Shown: positions 37,994 to 48,648, counted from the first letter of the stretch. The stretch: DNA of 64,000 bases from an uncultured bacterium (GCA_937949555.1 CALEDV010000025.1:1-64000); one strand, 5' to 3'. Notes: generated by a model not told the origin, from the sequence alone. Numbers and translations: made by a program.

Positions 37994-38899
37994 ATGGGCT
38001 TTTTTGAGAAACTAAAGGCAGGCATATCCAAAACCAAAAAAAACATTATTGAAAGGGTTGACACGGTCTTTCAACAAAAAAGGATCGATGAAAACTCTGT
38101 CGATGACATTGAGGAGATCCTCATATCCTCTGATTTCGGGGCTCAGGCGTCCAATGATATTGCCAATCTACTTAGACAGCGCATAAGAGACGGTCAAATC
38201 AAGACCCTCAATGAGCTCAAGGCATCCCTGAAGTCTGAGATGGCCGCCATGCTTGGTAGGTCTCAACCCATTGTCTTCTTTGGTGAAAAACCCTTTGTAA
38301 TCCTTACTATAGGCGTAAACGGTGCAGGTAAGACAACCACCATCGGCAAGCTGGCCTCAAGGTTTGTATCTGATGGGTTTACAGTAATGCTTGGTGCGGC
38401 AGACACATTCAGGGCCGCTGCCATTGAACAATTAGAGACATGGGCATCAAGGGCTGGCGCTGACATAATCAAACACCAGAGCGGCTCGGACCCAGCGGCA
38501 GTGGCCTTTGACACCGTTGAGGCGGCAAGACACAGGGGCACTGATGTGGTAATTATCGACACAGCAGGGAGGTTACAGACAAAGACCTCTCTGATGGAGG
38601 AGTTGAAGAAGATCAACAGGGTCATAAAAAAGTCCATGCCTGATGCACCTCAGGAGGTCCTCCTCATCCTTGATGCCACTACAGGACAAAATGGCTTAAG
38701 CCAGGTCAGGCTCTTCAATGAGGCCATTGGCGTAACGGGTATAGCCCTTACAAAGCTCGATGGCACAGCAAAGGGTGGTATTGTATTCGCCATCAAGAGG
38801 GAGATTGGCATACCTGTAAGACTGATAGGCATAGGTGAATCCATAGATGACCTTCGAGACTTTGACACCAATGATTTTATCAACGCCCTCTTTGACTAA
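37994..38899 (+). CDS. ftsY: Signal recognition particle receptor FtsY
   Basis: LTIGVNGAGKTTTIGKLA; GAADTFRAAAIEQLETWA; IIDTAGRLQTKTSLMEEL; TKLDGTAKGG. Confidence 0.96.
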   Translation: MGFFEKLKAGISKTKKNIIERVDTVFQQKRIDENSVDDIEEILISSDFGAQASNDIANLLRQRIRDGQIKTLNELKASLKSEMAAMLGRSQPIVFFGEKPFVILTIGVNGAGKTTTIGKLASRFVSDGFTVMLGAADTFRAAAIEQLETWASRAGADIIKHQSGSDPAAVAFDTVEAARHRGTDVVIIDTAGRLQTKTSLMEELKKINRVIKKSMPDAPQEVLLILDATTGQNGLSQVRLFNEAIGVTGIALTKLDGTAKGGIVFAIKREIGIPVRLIGIGESIDDLRDFDTNDFINALFD

Positions 38900-38958
38900 T
38901 AAGGCTATAAACGCCTTCAGTAGTCCATAAAAATACCTTAAAAAGGAGCATTAAAACT

Positions 38959-40161
38959 ATGACAATCTCATCGTTGATCCAGAAAAACCCCTCAAAGATA
39001 GTGCTTGTGGTGCTTGATGGTGTTGGGGGGCTCCCAAAGGATGGAAAGACCGAGCTTGAATATGCACACACCCCGAATTTAGATGGACTAGCCAAGGTCT
39101 CTGCCTGTGGGTTACACACCCCTGTAGGTTACGGTATAACCCCAGGTAGTGGCCCAGGTCACTTAAGCCTATTTGGATATGACCCCCTGGAGTTTCAGAT
39201 CGGGCGGGGCATCTTAGAGGCCCTTGGACTGGGGGTAGAGGTCACAAAATCAGACATTACAATGCGTTGTAACTACGCCACTATAAAAGACGGCCTTATC
39301 ACAGACCGTAGGGCAGGGAGGATACCCACTGAACAGAGCAAGAGGATCACAGAGAGGCTCCAATCTTCGATCAAGAGGATTGATGACATCGAGGTGCTCT
39401 TTGCCCCTGGCATGGAACACAGATTTGCCATCAGATTGAGATTTCCCCATCCCCTTGACACCAAGGCATCCCTTATAGAAGATACAGACCCTCAGAAGGA
39501 AGGCAAGGCACCACTGAGGCCTAATCCTCTAACAAAAGAGGCAGAGGCAGTAGCAAAGGTCTTAGAAAGGCTAATATCTCTCGTTGCTGAACAAATAAAG
39601 GCAGAACAAAAGGCTAATTTTATATTGCTTAGGGGGATCTCATCCCTCCCTGACATACCTGCCTTTGAAGATCGTTACGGCCTTAGGGCACTTGCAATTG
39701 CCAACTATCCTATGTACCGTGGACTCGCCAAACTGGTTCATATGAATACACCAGCACTGGAAGGCACGGTGCAGGACGAGGTCGACTTCCTGAAGGCCAA
39801 CTTCAAAGACTACGACTTCTTCTTTGTGCATGTAAAAAAGGTAGATTCCTATGGCGAAGATGGTAACTTTACTGAAAAGGCCGCAAGGATCGCTGAATTT
39901 GATGCCCTATTGCCCCAGATATTGGAACTCAAGCCCGATGTGCTCATAATCACTGGAGACCACTCTACACCAGCAGTTATGAAGGCCCATAGCTGGCATC
40001 CCGTGCCAGTACTGATCCATTCCCCCTATGTGCTTGGAGGGCTCTGTAGCGCCTTTTCAGAGAGGGAGTGCTGCAGGGGTGAACTGGGCATATTTCACAC
40101 CACCCATCTCATGCCCCTTGCCCTTGCAAACGCATTGAGGCTGAAGAAGTTTGGTGCATGA
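38959..40161 (+). CDS. apgM: 2,3-bisphosphoglycerate-independent phosphoglycerate mutase (archaeal-type)
   Basis: VVLDGVGGLP…LEYAHTPNLDGLAKVS…GYGITPGSGPGHLSLFGYDP; LIITGDHSTPAVMKAHSWHPVPVLI. Confidence 0.93.
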   Translation: MTISSLIQKNPSKIVLVVLDGVGGLPKDGKTELEYAHTPNLDGLAKVSACGLHTPVGYGITPGSGPGHLSLFGYDPLEFQIGRGILEALGLGVEVTKSDITMRCNYATIKDGLITDRRAGRIPTEQSKRITERLQSSIKRIDDIEVLFAPGMEHRFAIRLRFPHPLDTKASLIEDTDPQKEGKAPLRPNPLTKEAEAVAKVLERLISLVAEQIKAEQKANFILLRGISSLPDIPAFEDRYGLRALAIANYPMYRGLAKLVHMNTPALEGTVQDEVDFLKANFKDYDFFFVHVKKVDSYGEDGNFTEKAARIAEFDALLPQILELKPDVLIITGDHSTPAVMKAHSWHPVPVLIHSPYVLGGLCSAFSERECCRGELGIFHTTHLMPLALANALRLKKFGA

Positions 40162-41522
40162 TCGACACACACTGCCATCTTGACATGTCTCCCTTTGAAG
40201 CAGATCGAGGGGATGTGCTGTCAAGGGCCTTTAAATCTGACATAGAGCATATCATAACCGTAGGGGCAGACCCGCAGTCGATGCTTACGGCTGTGGGTAT
40301 TGCCACCACCTATCCACAGGTATTTGCTGCTGTGGGTATACATCCCCACGAGGCAAGGCTTGCAAACCCTATGCTATTGGAGTTGCTTGAGTCCCTGATT
40401 AGGGATAAACAGGGCAATAAGATAGTGGCCCTTGGCGAGATAGGGCTTGATTATCACTACAATCACTCCCTGCCGGCAGTCCAGCGTGAGGTATTTGAAA
40501 AGATGCTATCCATGGCCCTTCAATACCACATGCCAGTGATCATACATAATCGGCAGGCAGATGAGGACACAAAGGCTATAGTCAAGGCATCGGGGATGAA
40601 GGATGTCCTTTTTCACTGCTTTTCCTCTGATGATGCCATGGCTAAATGGGCAATTGACAAGGGTTTTTATGTCTCCTTTGCTGGCAATGTGACCTTTAAA
40701 AAGGCACAGTCCCTCAGAGATATTGCCTCATGGATACCAGATGAACTCCTTATGATTGAGACAGACGCCCCCTTTCTTGCCCCTGAGCCTATGAGGGGCA
40801 AGAGGAATGAACCTTCATACCTTCAGCACACGGCAAGGGTTATTGCAGAGGCAAGGGGTGTCACCTATGAGGACATCAATAGGATCACCTCAGTAAACGC
40901 AAAGATATTCTTTGGCATTGGAGACCTACCACCCTCAGAGATTGTATATAAGATAAGGGATAACCTATACATAAACCTTACCTCAAGGTGTACAAACGCC
41001 TGTGAGTTCTGTGTGAAGTTTGACTCAGATTTTGTGAAGGGACATAACCTCAGGTTAGACAGAGAGCCCTCAGAGGAGGAGATCATACAGGCTATTGGTG
41101 ACCCAAAGGCCTACAGCGAGGTGGTCTTCTGCGGCCTTGGTGAACCGACGCTACGCCTTGAGGCCATTAAGAGGGTTGCTCAATGGGTCAAGTCACAGGG
41201 CGGAAGGGTAAGGCTTAATACAAACGGCCTTGGAAATGTCATCAATGAGAGGGACATTGTCCCTGAGCTTGTAGGGCTTGTAGATGCCCTTTCAATTAGC
41301 CTAAACGCACAGGATGCAGAGACCTACAATAGGCTTTGCAACCCTAACTTTAAGGACGCCTTTGAAGAGGTGTTGGATTTTATAAAAAAGGCAGTGCAAA
41401 CTATCGGTGATGTTACCCTTACAGTGGTAGAAACAGAGGGTGTTGATATTGCAAAGTGCAGAGATATTGCAAATCGTTACAAAGCAGGATTTAGGGTTAG
41501 GAAGTTAGACAGCGTGGGTTAG
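40158..41522 (+). CDS. TatD-family nuclease fused to TatD-associated radical SAM domain
   Basis: TatD MIDTHCHLDM…GEIGLDYHYN…ETDAPFLAPEP; radical SAM LTSRCTNACEFCVKF; VVFCGLGEPTLR. Confidence 0.9.
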   Translation: MIDTHCHLDMSPFEADRGDVLSRAFKSDIEHIITVGADPQSMLTAVGIATTYPQVFAAVGIHPHEARLANPMLLELLESLIRDKQGNKIVALGEIGLDYHYNHSLPAVQREVFEKMLSMALQYHMPVIIHNRQADEDTKAIVKASGMKDVLFHCFSSDDAMAKWAIDKGFYVSFAGNVTFKKAQSLRDIASWIPDELLMIETDAPFLAPEPMRGKRNEPSYLQHTARVIAEARGVTYEDINRITSVNAKIFFGIGDLPPSEIVYKIRDNLYINLTSRCTNACEFCVKFDSDFVKGHNLRLDREPSEEEIIQAIGDPKAYSEVVFCGLGEPTLRLEAIKRVAQWVKSQGGRVRLNTNGLGNVINERDIVPELVGLVDALSISLNAQDAETYNRLCNPNFKDAFEEVLDFIKKAVQTIGDVTLTVVETEGVDIAKCRDIANRYKAGFRVRKLDSVG

Positions 41523-41532
41523 AAGTAGTTGT

Positions 41533-41928
41533 TTAAACCTTCTTGTTCACAATATCGGGTATTTTATTAGAGTCTTCCTCTGCTGCTTTTTCCTTCATCC
41601 TTAGATATTCCTCAGGAGGCACCTGAAGCACTGTATTGCCTTTAGAGTCGAGAAATTTCACTATGGGCACCCCGCTTTTATCATAGGAAACCGATACAGT
41701 TCTCACATCCTTTAGGAGCGGCTCCTTTATCTCCTGTTCTTGCCCCTTCTCAACAGGCCTTTTCTCTCCCCTCTGGATATTACTGGTATCAACCGAGAGT
41801 ATTACAGCCTTCTGCTCAAAATCATTGTTCTGTTTAAACTGGGTATTGTTCTCAGCCTTTAAGGGCAAGTCTTGAGGGTTGTTAAAGGGTGTTGTAGTCT
41901 TGGCGGCTATAGATGTAATGTCCGACAT
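41533..41928 (-). CDS. FlaG-like/hypothetical protein
   Basis: C-terminal VSVSYDKSGVPIVKFLDSKGNTVLQVPPEEYLRMKE resembles FlaG C-termini. Confidence 0.45.
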   Translation of the reverse strand: MSDITSIAAKTTTPFNNPQDLPLKAENNTQFKQNNDFEQKAVILSVDTSNIQRGEKRPVEKGQEQEIKEPLLKDVRTVSVSYDKSGVPIVKFLDSKGNTVLQVPPEEYLRMKEKAAEEDSNKIPDIVNKKV

Positions 41929-42112
41929 AGCGACCTCCGTAGTTTGGCGTTTGATTGTTTATATTATCGGGTATGCTGCAATATACTTAAGCAATAGGAG
42001 AAATAGTTAGTTTTTTATTGCATAGTGTTATATTTTAGTGTCTTATGCTAAATCTGAGACCACATAGGCAATGTGATTTCAAGGGGCCTCTTAGGCATCA
42101 CTCTGTTGACTT

Positions 42113-42862
42113 TTAACTTCCCTTTAAAAGGTCAAGATTAAAGGGTATGAGGTGTTTCCATTTGTCAATAAATTTGGTCCTGTTTTCCCGCATTGCCTGT
42201 CCCCTGGTAATCTCCCTGCCAAAATAGTTGATTACTCGTTCATCGTTTGCCTGTGACATGCCCCATTGGTGTTCAAATCCTTGCACAGGGACGGCGTAAA
42301 GACACAATCCCGCCTGCATTATTTGAAGTCCCATGTCCCACTCCTCAAAGAAACAGGGACTGTACCTTGTATCAAAGACAAAACGATGGCTTAAGAACAA
42401 TTCTGCGTTGATTGCAAAAAGGAATCCTGAGACATCATGGGTCCTTATGGGCCTGTCAAAGGTGCCCTTCTGGAAGTATCTAATCACCGAGAGTCTTCTG
42501 AGGTCCAGATGGGAGCCCTGAGGACCTACAATAACTGCCTTGTTTAATGTAAAGAGAAATCTCTCTAATTCCTCAACACAGCCTTTGGTAATATGCAGGT
42601 CTGCATTCATTATAAATATTGCCTTCCCCTCAGCAATATTTATCCCTATATTCCAGGATCTGCTAACCCCTGCATTGGTCTTATTATGACAGTATTTATC
42701 AATGCGAGGGTGATCGCCCAGTTGCTGGAAGGTGTCCTCTGAATTGAAGATGCAGATGACCTCCCCCTCTATTGTATTGAGGTCCTCAAGCAAGGTAAGG
42801 ATGTTGTAGGGACTATGGGGTGACATGTCCAACACAGGGATGATAAAACTCCTGTCTATCAA
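42113..42862 (-). CDS. Glycosyltransferase family 2-like
   Basis: SFIIPVLDMSPHSPYNILTLLEDL…NKTNAGVSRSWNIGINIAEGKAIFIMNADLHI; TTG start overlapping the upstream TGA favoured. Confidence 0.82.
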   Translation of the reverse strand: MIDRSFIIPVLDMSPHSPYNILTLLEDLNTIEGEVICIFNSEDTFQQLGDHPRIDKYCHNKTNAGVSRSWNIGINIAEGKAIFIMNADLHITKGCVEELERFLFTLNKAVIVGPQGSHLDLRRLSVIRYFQKGTFDRPIRTHDVSGFLFAINAELFLSHRFVFDTRYSPCFFEEWDMGLQIMQAGLCLYAVPVQGFEHQWGMSQANDERVINYFGREITRGQAMRENRTKFIDKWKHLIPFNLDLLKGS

Positions 42863-44430
42863 TTGAGAATCCTTCCTGGTAGTTCCTCTGTGAAGCTGCC
42901 TTCTCTGTAAACAGGCACTCCGTTTATGAATACCCACTCAACGCCTATGGGTTTTTGAAAGGGATTTTTAAAATCAGCCCTATCCATGATTGTGTTAGGG
43001 TCAAAGAGGGTTAGGTCAGCAAAGTATCCCTCCCTCAGGAGTCCCCTTTTGTTTAAACCGAAGGTCTCTGCAGGCAGCGATGTGACCCTTCTAATGCCCT
43101 CTGGAAGGCTCATCAACCCCTTGTCTCTCACATAGAGTCCCAAAAACCTCGGGAACGAGCCAAAACCTCTTGGATGGGGTTTGCCCTTGCAAGTAATGCC
43201 CTGAAAGCATCTCACGGCGCTGTCAGAGCCTATCATCATAAAGGGTAATCTCAGAAATCTACTTAGGTTGTCCTCATTCATGCTGAAGAATATAGCGCCA
43301 GTTCTTGCACGGTCAGCAATAATTATATCAATAGCCGCATCAATAGGGCTTTTCCCCACAAGTCCTGCAATCTCTGAAAGGCTCTTCCCCTCTGTCCATC
43401 TTAATTCCTCTGTATGTGTGGAGGAGATAAATACTTCATCCCATAGGTCTTGAGGCTCCCTTGCTATCTCAGCCCTTATCTCTTTTAATGTTGCAGGGGT
43501 CTTTAGTCTTTTTATCTCCTCCTGAACGCCGCCTTCATAAACCCACTTAGGAAGTATAGTGTCAAGGTCAGTGCTTGAGGCAACATAGGGGTATCTGTCG
43601 CAGGTTATCCGCAATCCCCTTGAGCGGGCCTCTAATATCATCTCTATTGCACTGTCAATCTTATGCCAATTAGCCCTTCCCCCTGTCTTTAGGTGTGATA
43701 TATGCAGGTTTATCCCCGATTCAGAGGCGATTTGGATGCTCTCCTGGATAGCCTCTAAGAGGTACTCTGTCTCGCTCCTCATATGTGGGACATAGAGTCC
43801 GGAGGGTTTGATAGTAGCAAGGTATTGGCAGAGTTCAATGAGTTCATTAGTATCGGTAAAAACACCAGGAGGATATATGAGACCAGCGGACAGTCCCTTT
43901 ACTCCACAATCAATTGCAATTTGTAGATGTTGCTGCATCCTTTGCATCTCCTGTGCCTTTGCCCTGCCCTTTGCATACCCCATCACAGAGGCTCGTATGT
44001 TGCCTTGACCACAAAGGGTTGCATAGTTGATGGCAAATCCTCGTTGAGAGAGCAGTCTGTAGTAGCCTCTAAAATCATGCCATCTTTCCTTTATATGGTA
44101 TTCCTCAAAGTCAGGGGTTCTCTGTGAAAGCGCCTCCCCAAGAATAGGACCCGCTGATAGTCCGCAGTTGCCGTTTATCTCAGTGGTTATCCCCTGTGCA
44201 ATTTTACCCTGTGCCCTGCCGTCAGCAACAAGGGTAAATTCAGAATGGGCATGGGTATCAATGAATCCAGGGGCAAGTGCAAGTCCTGTGGCATCAATTA
44301 CCTCTGCTGCACTGGGGAATCCAGACCCTAAATAAGCGATAACATCCTTTTTAATAGACAGGTTTGCCCTAAAGGGATCGCCCCCAGAACCATCAATGCA
44401 AAGGGCATTTACAATCAGATATTCATACAT
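42859..44430 (-). CDS. N-acyl-D-amino-acid deacylase family amidohydrolase
   Basis: LAPGFIDTHAHSEF; GITTEINGNCGLSAGPI; LSAGLIYPPGVFTDTNEL; PHMRSE; MIGSDS…HPRGFGSFPRFLG. Confidence 0.92.
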   Translation of the reverse strand: MYEYLIVNALCIDGSGGDPFRANLSIKKDVIAYLGSGFPSAAEVIDATGLALAPGFIDTHAHSEFTLVADGRAQGKIAQGITTEINGNCGLSAGPILGEALSQRTPDFEEYHIKERWHDFRGYYRLLSQRGFAINYATLCGQGNIRASVMGYAKGRAKAQEMQRMQQHLQIAIDCGVKGLSAGLIYPPGVFTDTNELIELCQYLATIKPSGLYVPHMRSETEYLLEAIQESIQIASESGINLHISHLKTGGRANWHKIDSAIEMILEARSRGLRITCDRYPYVASSTDLDTILPKWVYEGGVQEEIKRLKTPATLKEIRAEIAREPQDLWDEVFISSTHTEELRWTEGKSLSEIAGLVGKSPIDAAIDIIIADRARTGAIFFSMNEDNLSRFLRLPFMMIGSDSAVRCFQGITCKGKPHPRGFGSFPRFLGLYVRDKGLMSLPEGIRRVTSLPAETFGLNKRGLLREGYFADLTLFDPNTIMDRADFKNPFQKPIGVEWVFINGVPVYREGSFTEELPGRILN

Positions 44431-44441
44431 TGTTAAAGGGG

Positions 44442-45791
44442 TTAGACCCTTTTGGCAGGAGATTTCCTGATGATCTTCTTTGGGTTTTTCTTTGTGTTTG
44501 CAAGAGGAGTCTTTTTGTTTTCATATTTTGCCACCTCTGCCTTGATGACCTTTTTCTCAGGTAGGACTGGCTTGCTGTATCTTGCAACCCTCTCGGCGGG
44601 CAGATTCATAAAGTATCCGTTAATGCCCTCTGCAAGAGAGTAGGCGAGCCTATTGCGGAAATCCTCAGAGGACAGGAGCTTCTCCTCCTCTTTGTTGCTT
44701 ATAAAGGCAACCTCAGCAAGGATGGAGGGCATCTTGGCACCCACAAGGACATAAAAAAGAGCCTGTTTTACCCCAAGATTTGGCACCTCAGGATAATCTG
44801 TAGTAATAGAGGCAGCAAGGGCGTTTTGCACATATCCTGCTGCCTTAACAGATTCGTCCCTTTTGCTCTCCCGTTCTAAGGAGGTGAGGATTATGCCTAC
44901 TTCGTTCTTCATCTCCCTCATTTGCTTAATGGATATAGCGTTCTCTCTGGCTGCTACCCTTAAGGCCTCTTCATCATCGGTCCAGTTTAACAGATAGGTC
45001 TCAATGCCCCTTGCAAGCCTATTTGTGGAGGCATTTGCATGGACAGAGACGAAGAGGTCTGCATTTAGGCTGTTTGCAATCTGTGCCCTTTTATCAAGGG
45101 GTATAAAGACATCCCTTTCACGGGTTAGATGCACCTCATATTGGGGGTGTCTCTTTGCAAGATGCTCCTTTGTTTTCAGTGCTATGTCAAGCACCACATC
45201 CTTTTCGTACAAACCACTGGGACCTACCGCTCCAGGGTCATGGCCACCGTGTCCTGCATCTATCACAATCTTCTTTTTTATAAGCCTTGCCTCGGTTCTT
45301 GCCCCTGCAGGTGGTTCCTTATCCTGTTCCTTTGGCTTTTCCTGTACAGTCCCTCCTCCCCCTGATTTGGTAGTAAAATCCACCACCAGACGCATGGGGT
45401 CTTCAAGCATAAAGGCTTTGTAATCGTAATCAGACCTTTCCATGTCAAAGACTATGCGTACAGTGTTTGAATTAAACTGCCCCAAACGAATCATTTTAAG
45501 GAGACCGTCCCCGATGTTGTAATTTAGTTGGATGCCCCTTTGCAGCCTGCTGCCTTTTATGTCAAAAAACAGCCTCTCTGGATTTGACAGCCTTCCTTTG
45601 GTGAATTCTATAGAGGAGGAGAGGTCAATCACGATTCTTATGGTATCGCCTGTGGACCAGTGCCTTAAAGCCCTCACCTCTGATAACTCTTCAGCTTTAG
45701 CGGGTATGGTTAAAAAAACTGACAGCAACAAAAGACAATGAAAGGTCAGGGAGATATGTTTTATATGCTTTTGTAACGTCCTCTTTGCCAT
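44442..45791 (-). CDS. amiC: N-acetylmuramoyl-L-alanine amidase (AMIN + Amidase_3)
   Basis: AMIN domain; KKIVIDAGHGGHDPGAVGPSGLYEKDVVLDIALK; SVHANAS; ILAEVAFISNKEEE. Confidence 0.92.
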   Translation of the reverse strand: MAKRTLQKHIKHISLTFHCLLLLSVFLTIPAKAEELSEVRALRHWSTGDTIRIVIDLSSSIEFTKGRLSNPERLFFDIKGSRLQRGIQLNYNIGDGLLKMIRLGQFNSNTVRIVFDMERSDYDYKAFMLEDPMRLVVDFTTKSGGGGTVQEKPKEQDKEPPAGARTEARLIKKKIVIDAGHGGHDPGAVGPSGLYEKDVVLDIALKTKEHLAKRHPQYEVHLTRERDVFIPLDKRAQIANSLNADLFVSVHANASTNRLARGIETYLLNWTDDEEALRVAARENAISIKQMREMKNEVGIILTSLERESKRDESVKAAGYVQNALAASITTDYPEVPNLGVKQALFYVLVGAKMPSILAEVAFISNKEEEKLLSSEDFRNRLAYSLAEGINGYFMNLPAERVARYSKPVLPEKKVIKAEVAKYENKKTPLANTKKNPKKIIRKSPAKRV

Positions 45792-45805
45792 TGGTTTAAT
45801 AAATC

Positions 45806-46030
45806 TTATTTTGCCTGTACTGACTTTATGGCAGGAATCTCCTTTTTTAATGTGGTTTCCACATAATTTTTAAGGGTCAGTGTTGACATTGGACAGCTTC
45901 CACAGGCCCCTTTAAGCTTAACATATACAATATCGTCTTTTATCTCAATAAGTTCAATGTCTCCTCCCTCTGTTTTTAGTCCCACCCTTATCTTTTTTAA
46001 GACCTCTTCAACGGCTTCGTTAGTTACCAT
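45806..46030 (-). CDS. NifU C-terminal-like Fe-S scaffold
   Basis: GGDIELIEIKDDIVYVKLKGACGSCPMSTLTLKNYVE (CxxC). Confidence 0.92.
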   Translation of the reverse strand: MVTNEAVEEVLKKIRVGLKTEGGDIELIEIKDDIVYVKLKGACGSCPMSTLTLKNYVETTLKKEIPAIKSVQAK

Positions 46031-46104
46031 ATAATGCCTCCTTTAGGAATCTTATCAATAATATACAAAAATGTTCAGCAAATCAAGAGCTTTTGCAAAT
46101 AGCA

Positions 46105-46686
46105 CTATTTTGACTTCAGCACTTCTCTAATATCCTGAAGCATTGCAGCCCTTGCAGCGTTATCTACAAAAGGCACTGCGCCGTAAAATCTATGGGCAAT
46201 TACCTCTATACCGCAGAATTCAAATATGCCTGTGTCAGAGGTAAGAAGCATTGCCTTTTTCATTCCGCTCTGTTCGTAGATATCCTCTGGGGTACCCATG
46301 GTGTTAAATATAATCGCTTTTTTGCCCTTTAATAATTGCTGTATATTGTGGTTTTCATCAATGGCATAGGCAAACCCGTGAGAGAATACCCTGTCAAAAT
46401 AACCCTTCAATAGGGCTGGTTGTCCTGTCCACCAGATTGGGTATATAAATGTAAAGACCTCAGCCTCTTTTAGATAACTCTGCTCTTGCTTGATATCCGA
46501 TGGGATAGAACCTGCGTGAAGGGCTTCAAGATCGCTGCCCTTTAACACAGGGTCAAAACCAATGCCATAAAGGTCCCTAACCGTTACTTTATCGCCCTTA
46601 GAGATGAACTCAGAATATACGGCTTCCTTTATGGCGTTGCAGAAACTCTTGGGATTTGGGTGTGCATAGACAATTAATCGGTGCAT
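46105..46686 (-). CDS. NAD(P)H dehydrogenase (quinone), flavodoxin-like fold
   Basis: LIVYAHPNPKSFCNAI; FIYPIWWTGQPALLKGYFDRVFSHGFAY. Confidence 0.9.
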   Translation of the reverse strand: MHRLIVYAHPNPKSFCNAIKEAVYSEFISKGDKVTVRDLYGIGFDPVLKGSDLEALHAGSIPSDIKQEQSYLKEAEVFTFIYPIWWTGQPALLKGYFDRVFSHGFAYAIDENHNIQQLLKGKKAIIFNTMGTPEDIYEQSGMKKAMLLTSDTGIFEFCGIEVIAHRFYGAVPFVDNAARAAMLQDIREVLKSK

Positions 46687-46920
46687 GTTGACCTCCTCAG
46701 CATTTTGGTTTTGTAAGATGGTATATTATAACCTAAGTTGGTAGGTAACAAAGGGAGTTTTTTAAAGCCAAAGGGGTTTGTGCTTTTGCAAGATAGTTGA
46801 AATAATCCCTTTGTCCACCAAAGCAGTCTATATAATTGGGCAAGTTATTATTGATGGCTTAATTTGGCGCAGCTAATCTGTTGCTCTAAGTAAAATGTTT
46901 ATCTATCAAAGGAGGTTGCG

Positions 46921-48648
46921 ATGTCAAGGGTTATAAGGGTGGCTCTTGGACAAATAAATCCCTGTCTCGGTGACCTGAGGGGCAACATAAAGAAGATCAT
47001 AAGCTACACCAAGTCCGCGGAACAAGCGGGGGCTGATATAGTTGCTTTCCCAGAGCTTGCAATAACCGGATATCCGCCAGAAGACCTGCTGCTAAAGCAA
47101 AGGTTTATTGAAGACAACATCGCAGCGCTTGCGGAGGTTTGCTGCAATACAGGAGATGTCATTGCCGTTGTAGGTTTTGTTGACAGGACCGAAGATATAT
47201 ATAACGCAGCAGCGGTAATTCACAGGGGCAAGATAGTCCATATTTATCATAAGATATTCCTTCCTACCTACAGCGTATTTGATGAAGACCGCTATTTTAA
47301 GGCCGGTAACCTTTGTCCTGTTTTCAAGGCTAAGGATTTCTCCTTTGGTGTCAATATATGCGAGGACATTTGGTATCCAGAGGGACCTTCATACATACAG
47401 GCGCTTGCTGGGGCAGAACTCATCATAAACATTAACGCCTCTCCCTTTTATTATGGGAAGGCAGAATTTAGAAAAAAGATGCTCTGCACTAGGGCGCATG
47501 ATTGCTCAGCAGCAATTGCCTATGTAAACATCTGGGGGGGGCAGGATGAATTGGTCTTTGACGGGGCGAGTATGATCGTTGACGCCTATGGCTTGACACT
47601 TAATGAGGCGCCCCGTTTTCAGGATCATCTGCTGATAACCGATGTGGATTTAGATGAAAGCTATAAGAAGAGGCTTCATGACCCAAGGGGAAGAAAGAGG
47701 AATGCTCAGAATCAGGAACGACCTTTATTTATTGTTGATTTGGACTGTAAGACAGGGAAGACCAAGCATACATTGCAGCCAAGTAAGGTATGCCCAGATA
47801 TGGTTGTTGAAGAAGAGATATATTGTGCCCTTGTTACAGGAACAGGAGATTATATCAAGAAGAACCGATTTAAGAGTGTTTGCTTGGGGCTAAGTGGTGG
47901 TGTGGATTCCTCCCTTGTTGCAAAGATAGCCGTTGATGCGATAGGAAAGGACAATGTGTTAGGCGTGTTTATGCCTTCACAATATACATCTATTGAAAGC
48001 AGACAGGACGCTTATGCCCTTGCCCATAATCTTGGTATAAATATTGTGGAAATTCCGATTATGGAGATTTACGATGCCTATACAGGGACGCTTCAACCCC
48101 TGTTTGACAAACTCAAGCCAGATCTTACTGAAGAAAATCTTCAGGCACGAATAAGAGGGACTTTGCTTATGGCACTTTCCAATAAGTTTGGGTATCTCCT
48201 GTTGACTACGGGCAATAAATCAGAAATGAGCGTTGGTTATGCTACCCTTTATGGCGATATGGCAGGAGGGTTTGCGGTTATTAAGGATGTGTCTAAGACA
48301 ATGGTGTACCGTATCTGTCAGTGGATTAATAGGGTAGAGGGAAGGTTCGTTATTCCTGAGAGGGTGCTCACAAAGGCTCCTACAGCAGAACTCAGGGAAA
48401 ACCAGAAAGACAGCGACTCTCTGCCTCCCTATGAAGAGCTTGATATGCTTATTGAGGCATATATTGAACAAGACAGGGATGTATCGGAGATTGGGGACAT
48501 TAAAATAGAGAATATCAAGAGGGTCATTTCTCTGATAGACCGCAGCGAATACAAAAGGCGGCAGTCGCCCCCTGGTGTGAAGATAACCCAACGTGCCTTT
48601 GGCAGAGATAGACGATATCCCATAACAAACGGTTATAATAGAGATTGA
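46921..48648 (+). CDS. nadE: NAD+ synthase, glutamine-hydrolysing
   Basis: Nitrilase domain FPELAITGYPPEDL…INASPFYYGK; synthase CLGLSGGVDSSLVAKIA; TTGNKSEMSVGYATLYGDMAGGFAVIKD. Confidence 0.96.
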   Translation: MSRVIRVALGQINPCLGDLRGNIKKIISYTKSAEQAGADIVAFPELAITGYPPEDLLLKQRFIEDNIAALAEVCCNTGDVIAVVGFVDRTEDIYNAAAVIHRGKIVHIYHKIFLPTYSVFDEDRYFKAGNLCPVFKAKDFSFGVNICEDIWYPEGPSYIQALAGAELIININASPFYYGKAEFRKKMLCTRAHDCSAAIAYVNIWGGQDELVFDGASMIVDAYGLTLNEAPRFQDHLLITDVDLDESYKKRLHDPRGRKRNAQNQERPLFIVDLDCKTGKTKHTLQPSKVCPDMVVEEEIYCALVTGTGDYIKKNRFKSVCLGLSGGVDSSLVAKIAVDAIGKDNVLGVFMPSQYTSIESRQDAYALAHNLGINIVEIPIMEIYDAYTGTLQPLFDKLKPDLTEENLQARIRGTLLMALSNKFGYLLLTTGNKSEMSVGYATLYGDMAGGFAVIKDVSKTMVYRICQWINRVEGRFVIPERVLTKAPTAELRENQKDSDSLPPYEELDMLIEAYIEQDRDVSEIGDIKIENIKRVISLIDRSEYKRRQSPPGVKITQRAFGRDRRYPITNGYNRD

